Source: Oscillospiraceae bacterium
Lineage (GTDB): Bacteria > Bacillota > Clostridia > Oscillospirales > Acutalibacteraceae
Direction of reading: 5' to 3'
Assembly: GCA_015065935.1 (NCBI GenBank)
Contig: SVPI01000018.1
Location: forward strand, 1 to 38,238
Length of the DNA stretch: 38,238 nt
Both the position numbers and the translations under genes were made by a program. Below the pieces are notes generated by a model, which worked only from the letters and a program-made list of their open reading frames with translations, had not been told where the DNA came from and ran no database searches. Of the stretch, positions 16,213-24,000 are shown piece after piece (within the stretch, counting starts at the first letter, position 1; the number at the start of each line of letters is the position of its first letter).

Positions 16213-16653
16213 ATGATAGATAAAAAGGAATATTCTTCACTTGTTAAAAAAGCTTCCCCAAATTCAAAGAAACTGAAAAACGGTTTTTTTGCTTTTGTTA
16301 TCGGTGGTTTAGTTTGTGTTATAGGCCAGCTTTTTAAGGAGCTGTACGAAACCCTGGGTTTTAGCGAGGATGTGGTTAAAATGGCGGTGCCTGCAACTTT
16401 AATTTTCATTGCGGCATTGCTTACGGGGCTAAAGGTTTTTGATAACATCGCCAAATTTGCGGGAGCCGGAACACTGGTGCCCATAACCGGTTTTTCAAAC
16501 GCCGTTACCGCCCCCGCCATTGAATTTAAACGAGAGGGCTTCATCCTCGGCGTAGGCGCAAATATCTTTAAAATCGCCGGGCCTGTTATTGCCTACGGCA
16601 TAGCGGCGAGTGTTATTTATGGGGTTATTTACTGGATAACCACATTATTCTAA
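16213..16653 (+). CDS. spoVAC: Stage V sporulation protein AC
   Basis: A 146-residue membrane protein matching SpoVAC closely: a short cytosolic start, several helices, and the conserved run FAGAGTLVPITGFSN followed by EFKREGFILGVGANIFKIAGP. SpoVAC is part of the SpoVA channel that moves dipicolinic acid into the forespore and out at germination. Normally it is in a spoVAC-AD-AE run, but here it stands alone between a divergent transporter and a minus-strand YitT gene. TAGGAGTG precedes the ATG. It is expected to be forespore-expressed, but I could not place a convincing sigma-G promoter. A decayed second copy lies at 17658. Confidence 0.93.
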   Translation: MIDKKEYSSLVKKASPNSKKLKNGFFAFVIGGLVCVIGQLFKELYETLGFSEDVVKMAVPATLIFIAALLTGLKVFDNIAKFAGAGTLVPITGFSNAVTAPAIEFKREGFILGVGANIFKIAGPVIAYGIAASVIYGVIYWITTLF

Positions 16654-16656
16654 CAA

Positions 16657-16689
16657 ACAAAGGCTTGACCGTTCGGTCAAGCCTTTAGT
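16657..16689. terminator. Terminator after spoVAC
   Basis: Perfect stem AAAGGCTTGACC / GGTCAAGCCTTT (16659-16670 with 16675-16686) and GTTC loop. The core GCTTGACC...GGTCAAGC recurs at 17820-17850 and 23968-23999. The T run is short on both strands. Confidence 0.65.
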
Positions 16690-17559
16690 TTATCGAGTTC
16701 TTATATGCTTAAAATTACCGTATGTTTCATTAACCATTTCAAAATATGAGAATGTATTATCATAGCTTGAAACAATCTTTTGAAAATCATTCAATTGGTG
16801 CTTATTTATGATACAAATTAAAACCGATCTTTTTGTTCCGGTGTAGGTTCCAATCGCATCAATCTGGGTGCAACCGTGGTGCAATTTATTATTTATTTCT
16901 TCAATAAACTCATCTTTATGTGTGGTGATTATAGTGAATTTATAAGCTGTTTTTGTTGTTTTAAGAAGCAGATTTCCAACAAAAGTTGAAATAAAACAAT
17001 ATATGATACATAAAGCCATTGGCTTGTAATTCAGATTATTTTCCGAATACACAAAAACTGATGAGATAGCTACAATAGCATTTAAAGTAAATGTGACAAC
17101 AAAAAAATTAGTGTCTGGTCTTAGTTTGTTTACATATCGGGAAATTACATCAGTGCCCCCTGTTGATGCATTATTTCTGAAACATACACCATAAACGGTA
17201 CCGGCTAAAACACCGCTGATAATTACGGGATAGATTGTATCGTGTCCTAAAGCATTATATTGAATAAATGACAAATTTGAATTTTGAAGCAACAGAAATA
17301 CAAATGAATACACAAGCGAAAATAACAGTGTTTTAATAGCAAAATCTTTTTGAACTAAAAAATAAGCAAGTATTGATAAAGGAATGTTGATAAGTAGCGA
17401 CATATAACTGATACTAAAACCGGTTTTATATTGAATCATTGTAGCAATACCGTTTAAACCGGCAGGCGCAAAATCATTTGTAACAATAAATATGTAGTAA
17501 ACAAAAGCCAATAATACTGCTGCTAAAAAAATATTTAAATATTCCAAACTTTTCTTCAT
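16690..17559 (-). CDS. YitT-family membrane protein (DUF161/DUF2179)
   Basis: A 289-residue protein. Residues 1-200 form about five helices with YitT family features (DFAPAGLNGIATMIQYKTG, NIPLSILAYF, and RNNASTGGTDVISRYV). Residues 205-285 form the soluble DUF2179 domain (TIITTHKDEFIEEINNKLHHGCTQIDAIGTYTGTKRSVLICII). The role of the family is not firmly known. Its codons look more AT-rich than those of neighbours, and it lies between spoVAC and a decayed spoVAC fragment, as though inserted there. GAGGGGAAC precedes the ATG. Promoter at 17589-17617. Confidence 0.88.
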   Translation of the reverse strand: MKKSLEYLNIFLAAVLLAFVYYIFIVTNDFAPAGLNGIATMIQYKTGFSISYMSLLINIPLSILAYFLVQKDFAIKTLLFSLVYSFVFLLLQNSNLSFIQYNALGHDTIYPVIISGVLAGTVYGVCFRNNASTGGTDVISRYVNKLRPDTNFFVVTFTLNAIVAISSVFVYSENNLNYKPMALCIIYCFISTFVGNLLLKTTKTAYKFTIITTHKDEFIEEINNKLHHGCTQIDAIGTYTGTKRSVLICIINKHQLNDFQKIVSSYDNTFSYFEMVNETYGNFKHIRTR

Positions 17560-17588
17560 CTGTACAGTTCCCCTCTTTAGTCAAGATA

Positions 17589-17617
17589 AGTATATAATCA
17601 CTGTAGTTAAAAATCAA
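17589..17617 (-). promoter_or_regulatory. Promoter of the YitT-family gene
   Basis: Minus strand TTGATT (17612-17617), a 17-base spacer and TATACT (17589-17594). Confidence 0.65.
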
Positions 17618-17657
17618 GTATTTTTTAAAACAAATGTGTCCTAAGTTGACACAAGCA

Positions 17658-17735
17658 GAGGGCTTCATCCTAGGCGTTGGCGCAAAGATGTTTACAATCG
17701 CAGGACCTGTTATTGCTTACGGCGTAAGTGCAAAT
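17658..17735 (+). pseudogene. Remnant of a second spoVAC gene (3' part)
   Basis: The frame reads EGFILGVGAKMFTIAGPVIAYGVSAN, aligning residue by residue with EGFILGVGANIFKIAGPVIAYGIAAS near the end of the intact spoVAC at 16213. DNA identity over this stretch is roughly three quarters with mainly third-position changes, so it is an old duplicate and not an assembly copy. There is no start or upstream domain, and homology stops where a palindromic repeat begins at about 17743. The small inverted repeat TGTGTC-ctaagtt-GACACA (17635-17653) marks its left edge. Confidence 0.75.
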
Positions 17736-17742
17736 TTTAACT

Positions 17743-17813
17743 GGCGGATGTGGACATCCGCCCCTACGATATGCAATATGAATGTTTGTAGGGGTCGATG
17801 CCTACATCGACCC
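17743..17813. repeat. Palindromic intergenic repeat (REP/MITE-like)
   Basis: Two perfect hairpins, GGCGGATG-TGGA-CATCCGCC (17743-17762) and GGGTCGATG-CCTA-CATCGACCC (17792-17813). CCCCTAC (17761-17767) and GTAGGGG (17788-17794) between them can also pair. It is much more GC-rich than its surroundings and noncoding. The structure is typical of a small mobile or extragenic palindromic element. It interrupts the spoVAC remnant. Confidence 0.7.
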
Positions 17814-17817
17814 GCAA

Positions 17818-17854
17818 GAAAACGGCTTGACCGAGTTGGTCAAGCCGTTTAATA
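17818..17854. terminator. Terminator, CTTGACC type
   Basis: Stem AAACGGCTTGACC / GGTCAAGCCGTTT (17820-17832 with 17838-17850). On the minus strand it lies just after the M28 peptidase gene. It closely resembles the terminator behind intact spoVAC. Confidence 0.7.
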
Positions 17855-17859
17855 ATTTA

Positions 17860-18798
17860 CTATAACATTTCGGCGAGTTTTATTGCGCCATTTGTTAGAA
17901 ACCTGATGTTTTCTTCTCGATAAATTACATCCTTTTTCGTATGTATTCTATCCATATATAAGGTTCCGAATAACTTTGATTTTTTTAATGCGGCAACACC
18001 GATTCCGCCCTTAAACGAGGCATTATCGGAGGGATAAAATGCTTTTTTGGTTATATCAACGGTAATATTATCGTTCGAAACAAATGCCTTTTCCAAAAGC
18101 TCGGCATACTGCTTGGTTGTCTTTTTAAGGGCAAACAAAATTGTCTGACCATCGGACACGCAATCAAAATTGATAACCGGTGTGTTTTCCTTTACCGTTT
18201 TATGCTTTGAAGCAAAGGAGGAGGAACCAAACAGTCCCGCTTCTTCAAGGTCAAATAAAACGAAGGCCACCTTTCCCCTTTGCTCTACCGGCAGCTCCCT
18301 CATAATATCTAAAACTGTGGTGACGCCGGAGGTATTATCATTGGCGGTGTTTTTGTTAGCAGGACCACCCAACAACAAATAAAAGAAAGCGATATAAGCA
18401 ATGGGTGGCAACAATGAAATCACTGAATACATCGCATCTTCACCAATAGGAATAAAGGATATTATCAGCCCCATAATAAAACCGAACAAAACAGCAAATG
18501 CAAAGAAAAGCCCAACAATTAAAAGCTGATACAGAAGATAAATAAAAAAGTTTTTGGGAGTTATAAAGTTTGGGAAAGGAAGTCTGGCGCAGGTGTCATA
18601 ATGGGCGGTGTAAAGAATTTTTGCCGCATCAGGATTACCGATAACAATATTTCGGGCGCCAAAGGTTCCTTTTTCAACCTTAAAATCATACCCATAGTTC
18701 CCTGCAACCTGCTTTACATATTCTATAAAAGCGGTTTTTTGTTTTTTTGTTTTTCTGACTTGATATTTTTCAAAAATTTCCTTGGTTGTCTCGGTCAT
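17860..18798 (-). CDS. M28-family metallopeptidase with internal membrane segments
   Basis: A 312-residue zinc peptidase of the M28 type. Zinc ligands and catalytic residues are visible: His66 and Asp68 in TAHYDTC, Asp154 in ANDNTSGV, Glu185/Glu186 in DLEEAGLFGS, Asp216 in DCVSDG, and a late His in DRIHTKKD. Unusually, residues about 83-145 between His66 and Asp154 hold two long hydrophobic stretches, where soluble relatives have a short loop, so the active site should sit against the membrane. Likely an aminopeptidase with unknown substrate. The start follows only a weak AGAAAGAAG site. Confidence 0.85.
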   Translation of the reverse strand: MTETTKEIFEKYQVRKTKKQKTAFIEYVKQVAGNYGYDFKVEKGTFGARNIVIGNPDAAKILYTAHYDTCARLPFPNFITPKNFFIYLLYQLLIVGLFFAFAVLFGFIMGLIISFIPIGEDAMYSVISLLPPIAYIAFFYLLLGGPANKNTANDNTSGVTTVLDIMRELPVEQRGKVAFVLFDLEEAGLFGSSSFASKHKTVKENTPVINFDCVSDGQTILFALKKTTKQYAELLEKAFVSNDNITVDITKKAFYPSDNASFKGGIGVAALKKSKLFGTLYMDRIHTKKDVIYREENIRFLTNGAIKLAEML

Positions 18799-18830
18799 AT
18801 AAAAACTTCTTTCTTATATTTTCGGCTTTT

Positions 18831-18859
18831 ATTATACCACGCCGCCCATTTAAAGTAAA
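18831..18859 (-). promoter_or_regulatory. Promoter of the M28 peptidase gene
   Basis: Minus strand TTTACT (18854-18859), a 17-base spacer and TATAAT (18831-18836). Confidence 0.7.
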
Positions 18860-18956
18860 TATTTTAAAATAATGACAAAATTTAGCGTTTTTAAAAAAGA
18901 ATATAGGTAAAATTTTTTCAAAAAATAATCCATATAAACTTAAACGGAGTGGTTAT

Positions 18957-19130
18957 ATGGAAGAAAAAACCAAGTCGGCAAACAACAATGAAATCGGCAA
19001 TGCTGAAACTGCCTTTGAGCTTGTTAATAAATACGGCACCTATGAAATTCAGCCCACTGCCGATACCGAAAACCCTTTTCCAAAAATTGCGCAGGGTCTG
19101 CCGAAACAAAAAAACCGACACAAAAGATAA
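18957..19130 (+). CDS. Small 57-residue hypothetical protein
   Basis: An ATG preceded by GGAGTGG opens a 57-codon frame ending in TAA. The product is hydrophilic, with no membrane segment or Cys. It starts MEEKTKSANNNEIGNAE, has a compact middle FELVNKYGTYEIQPTADTEN and ends with a basic PKQKNRHKR. Third-position choice resembles real genes and it fills the gap between the divergent M28 gene and the convergent MATE gene. I do not recognise a family. A small sporulation or regulatory protein is possible, but this is speculation. It is the only candidate gene in this gap. Confidence 0.6.
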   Translation: MEEKTKSANNNEIGNAETAFELVNKYGTYEIQPTADTENPFPKIAQGLPKQKNRHKR

Positions 19131-19136
19131 GAACCC

Positions 19137-19173
19137 GACCCGCCAAACGCAATTGAAATTGCGGGCGGGTGCC
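19137..19173 (+). terminator. Possible hairpin after the small ORF
   Basis: ACCCGCC and GCGGGT arms with an inner GCAATT / ATTGC pair form an imperfect long hairpin just after the 57-codon gene. No T run follows, so it is a weak terminator candidate at best. Confidence 0.35.
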
Positions 19174-19196
19174 CGGAACCTTGTTGTATTCACAAT

Positions 19197-19227
19197 AAAG
19201 AGCGGGTCATTCAGACTCGCTCTTTTG
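19197..19227 (-). terminator. Terminator overlapping the end of the MATE gene
   Basis: Minus-strand stem AAAGAGCGAGTC / GACCCGCTCTTT (one mismatch) around the TGA stop, followed by TTATTGT. Part of the stem is coding. Confidence 0.55.
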
Positions 19228-20580
19228 CTTTGCTTCAATTCTATCAAAATTGTGCATCCAATCGGCTTTAAAGAAATAGATAAGGAAAATTATTGAGCTT
19301 ATGCTCCAGGTTATGGGATAGGCCCAGGAAACCGTTGTGATTTCGGGGATGAATTTAACGGCAACCGAGATATAGGTAACTCTGAAAACACACCAAACTG
19401 CAAGCATTGTCGCCATTGGAACGGTGGCTTTTCCTGCACCGCGCATAACACCTGCAATGCAGTGAGAAAAAGCAAGAAGGCAATAAAAAAGACAGATTGT
19501 TCGCATATGTCTTACGCCGAAATCAAGTGCCTCAGGGGAATTGCCGAAAAAACTGATGAGCTGGGGTGCGAAAACGTAAGAAAGTATACCGATAATCTCA
19601 GCCATAACACAGCTGCAAACTGTGCCAAAGGCAACGCCTCTTTTAACCCGTTCGTATTTTTTAGCGCCAAGGTTTTGGCCCACAAAGGTTGACAGCGCCT
19701 GTGTAAAGCAGGTAACCGGCAAAAAGGCAAAGCCTTCAAGCTTTGAATAGGAGCCACAGCCTGCCATTGCCGCCTTGCCGAAGCTGTTAATGTTGGTTTG
19801 CACAAAAACATTAGCGATTGCAATAACGCTGTTCTGAATACCCGAGGGAACGCCGAATCTGATAATTTCCAAAAGGCTTTTTTTATGAAATTTTATCTTG
19901 CTAACATAAACCTTATATGTATCATTAACGCGAATCAAATGAATAAAGCAAAGTAAAGCGCTAACCCCTTGAGAAATTGTTGTAGCAATAGCGGCAGAGC
20001 CGACGCCAAAATGGAAAACGGCAACAAACAACAGGTCTAGCACAACATTTATAACGGTTGAAATCATAAGATAATAAAGCGGGTGTCTGCTATCCCCCAC
20101 CGCATGGAGAATGCCAACGAAAATGTTATACATTACAACAAAAATAGCCCCCGCAAAATACCAGCGGAAATAACTGATTGATTCGGGTAAAACCGAAGGC
20201 GGAGTTTGCATCCACCTTAAAACAGTAGGGGTAAGCGCAACTCCCAAAATAGTTAGAAAAACGCCTGTTACAAGGCCAAAGGCAATGGCTGTGTGAATTG
20301 CCTTTTCCATTTTATCAAACTGCTTTGCGCCGAAATATTTGGCAATAACAACGCCCGCTCCCATTGAAAGACCGTTAAAGAAGCTGACCATCATAAAAAT
20401 GAGGCTGCCCGAGGAGCCAACGGCGGCCAGCGCATTATCACCTATAAAATTACCGACACACCAGGAGTCAAAGGCGTTATAAAACTGCTGAAAAACATTG
20501 CCGAGAAAAACTGGCAGGGCGAAAAGCAGCATCGCTTTCCAAATTTTACCCTCGGTTAATGAATTTTTAGTGTTTTCCAA
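19207..20580 (-). CDS. MATE-family efflux transporter
   Basis: A 457-residue, 12-helix protein. It opens with LTEGKIWKAMLLFALPVFLGNVFQQFYNAFDSWCVGNFIGDNALAAVGSSG, the standard MATE N-lobe. A second lobe with the matching pattern (ALSTFVGQNLGAKKYERVKRG) follows. MATE proteins export organic cations and drugs in exchange for Na+ or H+. The substrate cannot be read. The start follows a run of six G residues (AAAGGGGGGAAAGG). It is a single gene with its own promoter at 20610-20638. Confidence 0.92.
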   Translation of the reverse strand: MENTKNSLTEGKIWKAMLLFALPVFLGNVFQQFYNAFDSWCVGNFIGDNALAAVGSSGSLIFMMVSFFNGLSMGAGVVIAKYFGAKQFDKMEKAIHTAIAFGLVTGVFLTILGVALTPTVLRWMQTPPSVLPESISYFRWYFAGAIFVVMYNIFVGILHAVGDSRHPLYYLMISTVINVVLDLLFVAVFHFGVGSAAIATTISQGVSALLCFIHLIRVNDTYKVYVSKIKFHKKSLLEIIRFGVPSGIQNSVIAIANVFVQTNINSFGKAAMAGCGSYSKLEGFAFLPVTCFTQALSTFVGQNLGAKKYERVKRGVAFGTVCSCVMAEIIGILSYVFAPQLISFFGNSPEALDFGVRHMRTICLFYCLLAFSHCIAGVMRGAGKATVPMATMLAVWCVFRVTYISVAVKFIPEITTVSWAYPITWSISSIIFLIYFFKADWMHNFDRIEAKQKSESE

Positions 20581-20609
20581 GCCTTTCCCCCCTTTGATGC
20601 AATAACCAT

Positions 20610-20638
20610 ATTATATTCCTTTAAACAGCAAAGGTCAA
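20610..20638 (-). promoter_or_regulatory. Promoter of the MATE gene
   Basis: Minus strand TTGACC (20633-20638), a 17-base spacer and TATAAT (20610-20615). Confidence 0.75.
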
Positions 20639-20649
20639 GAATCGGGGAA

Positions 20650-20680
20650 TAAAAAAAGACGGAATATTCCGTCTTTTTTA
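20650..20680. terminator. Terminator after the DMT permease gene
   Basis: A perfect 28-base palindrome at 20652-20679 with core GACGGAATATTCCGTC between A and T runs. It ends the hydrolase A/permease operon that runs leftward. Confidence 0.85.
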
Positions 20681-20682
20681 AA

Positions 20683-21570
20683 TTACAGCAAATTTATGAT
20701 TAACAATCCCACAAAGGCTGTCAAAATGCCGAAAATTGCCTTTAAATTCAGTTTTTCCTTAAACATTACCGCAGACATTATGGCAGAAAGCGCCAGCGCC
20801 GAGCCTTGATTTAAGGGGTAAAGCAAAACCGCATTCAAATGCTCTGCTGCAAGGGTTTTAAAAAAGGAATTAAGAAATAAACAGACAGCCATTACCGAAA
20901 TATAAATTAAAATATTTTTAGGAAGCGATTTAGTGGTTGCCTTTTCCTTTTGCTTTACAAAAATATAAAAAATTAAAAGCGTTATGGTTGCAAAAACATA
21001 GGTGTAAAAATTAAATACCGAGGCTGAATAATCGGGCAAGGTTTTAACAAACAGCTTTTGAGAAAAATCGGCCAGGCCGTTTGAAATTCCGCAGATGATT
21101 AGAATTATAATTGAGGAAAATGAAATTTTTCCTTTGAGCCCGCTGTTATAGGAGCACATAAGTAAAACGGCGATGAATAAAACCGCGATACCAAGCCACT
21201 GGGTAATCTTAACGCTTTCGTTAAAGAAAATTTTACTTAAAACAAGGGTTACAACCACACCCAGCATTAAAAATATATCAACCAGCATATAGGCGTTTTT
21301 TTTAACCTCAATAAGCCAGGTTAAAACAAAAAAGGCAGATGCAACGCCTGAAAGGAGGGACACTAAAATCAGATTAACGTTTGGTATTAGTTCTCCCCCA
21401 CTGCCACCTAAAAAAACAATAAGCAGACCGAACGCAGAGCAAAGCAGCATTCTTATAAGGCTTACAAAGCCCGCGTCGGCAAGGCCGGCTGTAAAACCGC
21501 TGGTCTTTTTGCCGCAATAGCCCTTGGTAAGCCCTGCTAAAAGGGCAAGCCCCACAAATAAATAACCCAT
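20683..21570 (-). CDS. DMT-superfamily permease (EamA/GRP-like)
   Basis: A 295-residue protein with ten predicted helices in two EamA-like halves. It has EamA-type ends such as AVLLYPLNQGSALALSAIMSAVMFKEKLNLKAIFGILTAFVGLLIINLL and an earlier half with FFNESVKITQWLGIAVLFIAVLLM. Such permeases carry small metabolites including sugars and amino acids. One base separates its ATG from the stop of the upstream hydrolase gene, so the pair is translationally coupled. This suggests it may carry a substrate or product of hydrolase A. Direction of transport is not shown. Confidence 0.85.
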   Translation of the reverse strand: MGYLFVGLALLAGLTKGYCGKKTSGFTAGLADAGFVSLIRMLLCSAFGLLIVFLGGSGGELIPNVNLILVSLLSGVASAFFVLTWLIEVKKNAYMLVDIFLMLGVVVTLVLSKIFFNESVKITQWLGIAVLFIAVLLMCSYNSGLKGKISFSSIIILIICGISNGLADFSQKLFVKTLPDYSASVFNFYTYVFATITLLIFYIFVKQKEKATTKSLPKNILIYISVMAVCLFLNSFFKTLAAEHLNAVLLYPLNQGSALALSAIMSAVMFKEKLNLKAIFGILTAFVGLLIINLL

Positions 21571-21571
21571 T

Positions 21572-23011
21572 TTAAACTATCTCCACGTTTTGCCTTTTTA
21601 AAACCTTTTTTATAATTTCATCATAATCCTTATCGCATTCCCAAAGTATTTGGGCGCAAAGGGCTTCAGGAAACCAAATGCCCCCTGCAAACTGACCTGC
21701 AAGACCTATTCCTGCATTTTTGCCACTTTCATAAATTTTGCGGGCAACCGTGTGAGCAGACACACCATCTTCAAACCAGAAGGTTTGATAGTTTTTCCAG
21801 ATTGGCTTTAAAAGATTTCTATCGTTTTTGGTAAGTTTATCGCTGTTAACACCCATAACATAGGGCCCCGCCTGATGAACAAAACGGTCCCCTGTCCAGT
21901 CAAGAGTCATAAAGCCCTTAAATAAAACGCTAACAGCACCATTATCTCGCAGGTTAACAATACTTTCGGTAAACTTTAAGGTATCGTTAAAACTCTCATC
22001 GGTTTTGTTCCAATTATCATACCAATAAGGAAAGCTGCCGCAGTCCTCCCACTTAATTTCAACGCGGGAATCGACCTTTGCGATAAAATCTAAATGGTTT
22101 TTAACCGAGCTTGCGTGAAGTCCGAACTGAATTAGTAAATCGGGATATTTTTGAAGCAGCTTACCGGACACTGTGTTAACCAGTTTTGTAACCGCTTCGG
22201 CAATTAAAACATCGCCTATTTTCTCACTGTTATGCTCGGTAAAGGACTGAAAATAAATTCCATCGCCACTAATATTTTCATATCTTTCTTCATAAACCTT
22301 CACAATATCCTCACTTAATTTTTCAAGGGTATTAAAATCAAAGGCGGCGCAATCTCTGCTCCAGCCCCAGGCGAAGCCCCAAATAACCTTAATGCCGAAT
22401 TCGTGGGCATAGCTTACAATGTCCTCCGCATTTATCGGCGGATAGTCGTTCCAAATAACAAGCTCGTTAAGCTTTAATCGAGCCATATTTTCAATATAAT
22501 TTTTATAATCGTTAATGGGATGTCCCCAGGTAAAAACGCTTCGGTTTTTAATCGCCGGGGCGCTGGCATTATAGTAATCCTTAAGGGGGTGTGAAAATAG
22601 CTCATGAGGAAGCATCAATGAACCGTGGAACGGAAAAGCAAAGGCAAAATAATCATCAACGAAATCGGTTGCACCATAAAACAATGCCGCAGGGTCGTTG
22701 GCTGTTATTATGGCAAGCTTAAATTCAGTATTTTCAGGGTTATCGAAAACCTTAACAACATATCCGTTTTCTTTTATCTTTTCCCTGCTTACATATTTTC
22801 TGATAATCTCGTTTTCATCAAAAAGACCGATAATAACGCAGTTTCTATCAAGTGAAGCGGTTTTAGCACTTTCACATGGTAAAACATAAATCCTGTAGAC
22901 ACCCGCATCTCGCAGAGTTAGGGCGCCCATCTCTTTAGAAACCAGCTCTACCGCCTTTTTTTCCATTCCTGAATAATTTGTGTAAACAATTTTCCAGTTT
23001 CTTTTATCCAT
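21572..23011 (-). CDS. Glycoside-hydrolase-like protein A (unassigned family, GH20/GH67-type N-domain)
   Basis: A 479-residue cytosolic protein. Residues 1-130 look like the alpha/beta N-domain found before GH20 and GH67 barrels (VIIGLFDENEII, then NDPAALFYGATDFVDDYF). From about 155 a TIM-barrel-like region follows (TWGHPINDYKNYIENMARLKLNELVIWND). Conserved acids shared with paralogue B are Asp250 and Glu259 in GDGIYFQSFTE, and Glu322/Asp323 in KWEDCGSFPY. I cannot assign a known GH family, and catalysis is inferred. The ATG at 23011 follows AAGGAGTG. It heads an operon with the DMT permease and is divergent from an AraC gene. Confidence 0.6.
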   Translation of the reverse strand: MDKRNWKIVYTNYSGMEKKAVELVSKEMGALTLRDAGVYRIYVLPCESAKTASLDRNCVIIGLFDENEIIRKYVSREKIKENGYVVKVFDNPENTEFKLAIITANDPAALFYGATDFVDDYFAFAFPFHGSLMLPHELFSHPLKDYYNASAPAIKNRSVFTWGHPINDYKNYIENMARLKLNELVIWNDYPPINAEDIVSYAHEFGIKVIWGFAWGWSRDCAAFDFNTLEKLSEDIVKVYEERYENISGDGIYFQSFTEHNSEKIGDVLIAEAVTKLVNTVSGKLLQKYPDLLIQFGLHASSVKNHLDFIAKVDSRVEIKWEDCGSFPYWYDNWNKTDESFNDTLKFTESIVNLRDNGAVSVLFKGFMTLDWTGDRFVHQAGPYVMGVNSDKLTKNDRNLLKPIWKNYQTFWFEDGVSAHTVARKIYESGKNAGIGLAGQFAGGIWFPEALCAQILWECDKDYDEIIKKVLKRQNVEIV

Positions 23012-23130
23012 AAAAAACACTCCTTGCATTTCTTTAATGCTGTGTTATAATTATATCGGACAATAAAACCTGTTTTCTACTTATTTTTTGACCTTAATTA
23101 TAAAAAATTTGACTTTTAAGGAAAATGATT

Positions 23131-23955
23131 ATGTTTTTTGAGGATTTTAAATCGCGATACACAACAATTCCCGTTGCCGCCCTTAACAAAAGCAATAAGG
23201 ATAGTATTTTAAAAAATGATTTTTCAACCCTTCCCCATATGCATAAGGAAATGGAAATAATCTCCGTTTTAAATGGTCGCGCAAGGTTTCATATTGATTC
23301 TTTAAGTTTTGATATAAAAAAAGGCGATGTTGTGCTGGTATCGCCCTATCAAATTCACAATGCAACATTCCTTGCCGATGAGGAATATGAACGCTGCTGT
23401 ATTTGCTTTGATTTGGACCTTCTATATGATAAGAAACTTAACAATGATTTAGAAAACGGAATTGTCACAATCAACAATATTATAAACGACCCCCTCTGTG
23501 CAGAGCTTGTAAAAGAAGCTTGCCTTGCAAAGGTAAATGAGGAAAGCGGATGGGAGTTTAAGGTTATTGGAAATCTTTCTAAGCTTTTTGGAATTTTAAA
23601 GGAAAAGGATTTATTTTCAAATTCAAACAGCTTTTTACAAACCAAAATACAAAATCGGCTTATTATTAGCTTTGTATCGGAAAATTACAACAAAGATATT
23701 TCCTCAAAATCGGTAGCCGAAGCTCTGCACATTGACGGCAGTTATTTTTGTCGGCTATTTAAGGCAAATTTCGGATGCAATTTTCAGGACTATCTTTCTC
23801 GTTACAGAATCGAAAAGGCAAAGACTATGCTTAAAAACAGCGAATTATCCGTTTCAGAAATTTCCGAAAGCGTTGGGTTTAACAGTTTTAGCTATTTCAC
23901 AAAATGTTTTAGACAATACACTTCATTAACACCATCGCAATACCGAAAAAAATAA
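23131..23955 (+). CDS. AraC-family regulator A, divergent from hydrolase A
   Basis: A 274-residue protein. The N-terminal cupin has LPHMHKEMEIISVLNGRARFHID and a beta-barrel continuing through GDVVLVSPYQIH. The C-terminal AraC domain has DISSKSVAEALHIDGSYFCRLF, then SVSEISESVGFNSFSYFTKCF and TPSQYRKK. Clearly paralogous to regulator B at 26189, sharing SSKSVA, SYFCR and the HICFD-type CCICFD/HCICFD core. It lies 119 bases from the divergent hydrolase A gene, its likely target. The ATG at 23131 is preferred since AAGG lies nine bases before it; an ATG at 23125 is too close to that site. Confidence 0.9.
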   Translation: MFFEDFKSRYTTIPVAALNKSNKDSILKNDFSTLPHMHKEMEIISVLNGRARFHIDSLSFDIKKGDVVLVSPYQIHNATFLADEEYERCCICFDLDLLYDKKLNNDLENGIVTINNIINDPLCAELVKEACLAKVNEESGWEFKVIGNLSKLFGILKEKDLFSNSNSFLQTKIQNRLIISFVSENYNKDISSKSVAEALHIDGSYFCRLFKANFGCNFQDYLSRYRIEKAKTMLKNSELSVSEISESVGFNSFSYFTKCFRQYTSLTPSQYRKK

Positions 23956-23963
23956 TCTTATAG

Positions 23964-24000
23964 TATAAAAAAGCTTGACCAAATTGGTCAAGCTTTTTTA
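23964..24000. terminator. Bidirectional terminator, CTTGACC type
   Basis: Stem AAAAAAGCTTGACC / GGTCAAGCTTTTTT around a short AT loop, A run before and T run after. It separates regulator A from the convergent amidohydrolase, whose stop codon lies within the T run. Confidence 0.88.

Noticed and set aside
17635-17653. Insertion sequence end (TGTGTC-ctaagtt-GACACA)
   Set aside because: No transposase or matching second end is seen nearby; the repeat is only six bases per arm, so it is noted only as the edge of the spoVAC remnant.
23012-23130. Clear sigma-A promoters for hydrolase A and regulator A
   Set aside because: TATAAT-like boxes exist on both strands, but no -35 at proper spacing could be chosen with confidence; both may depend on the activator.
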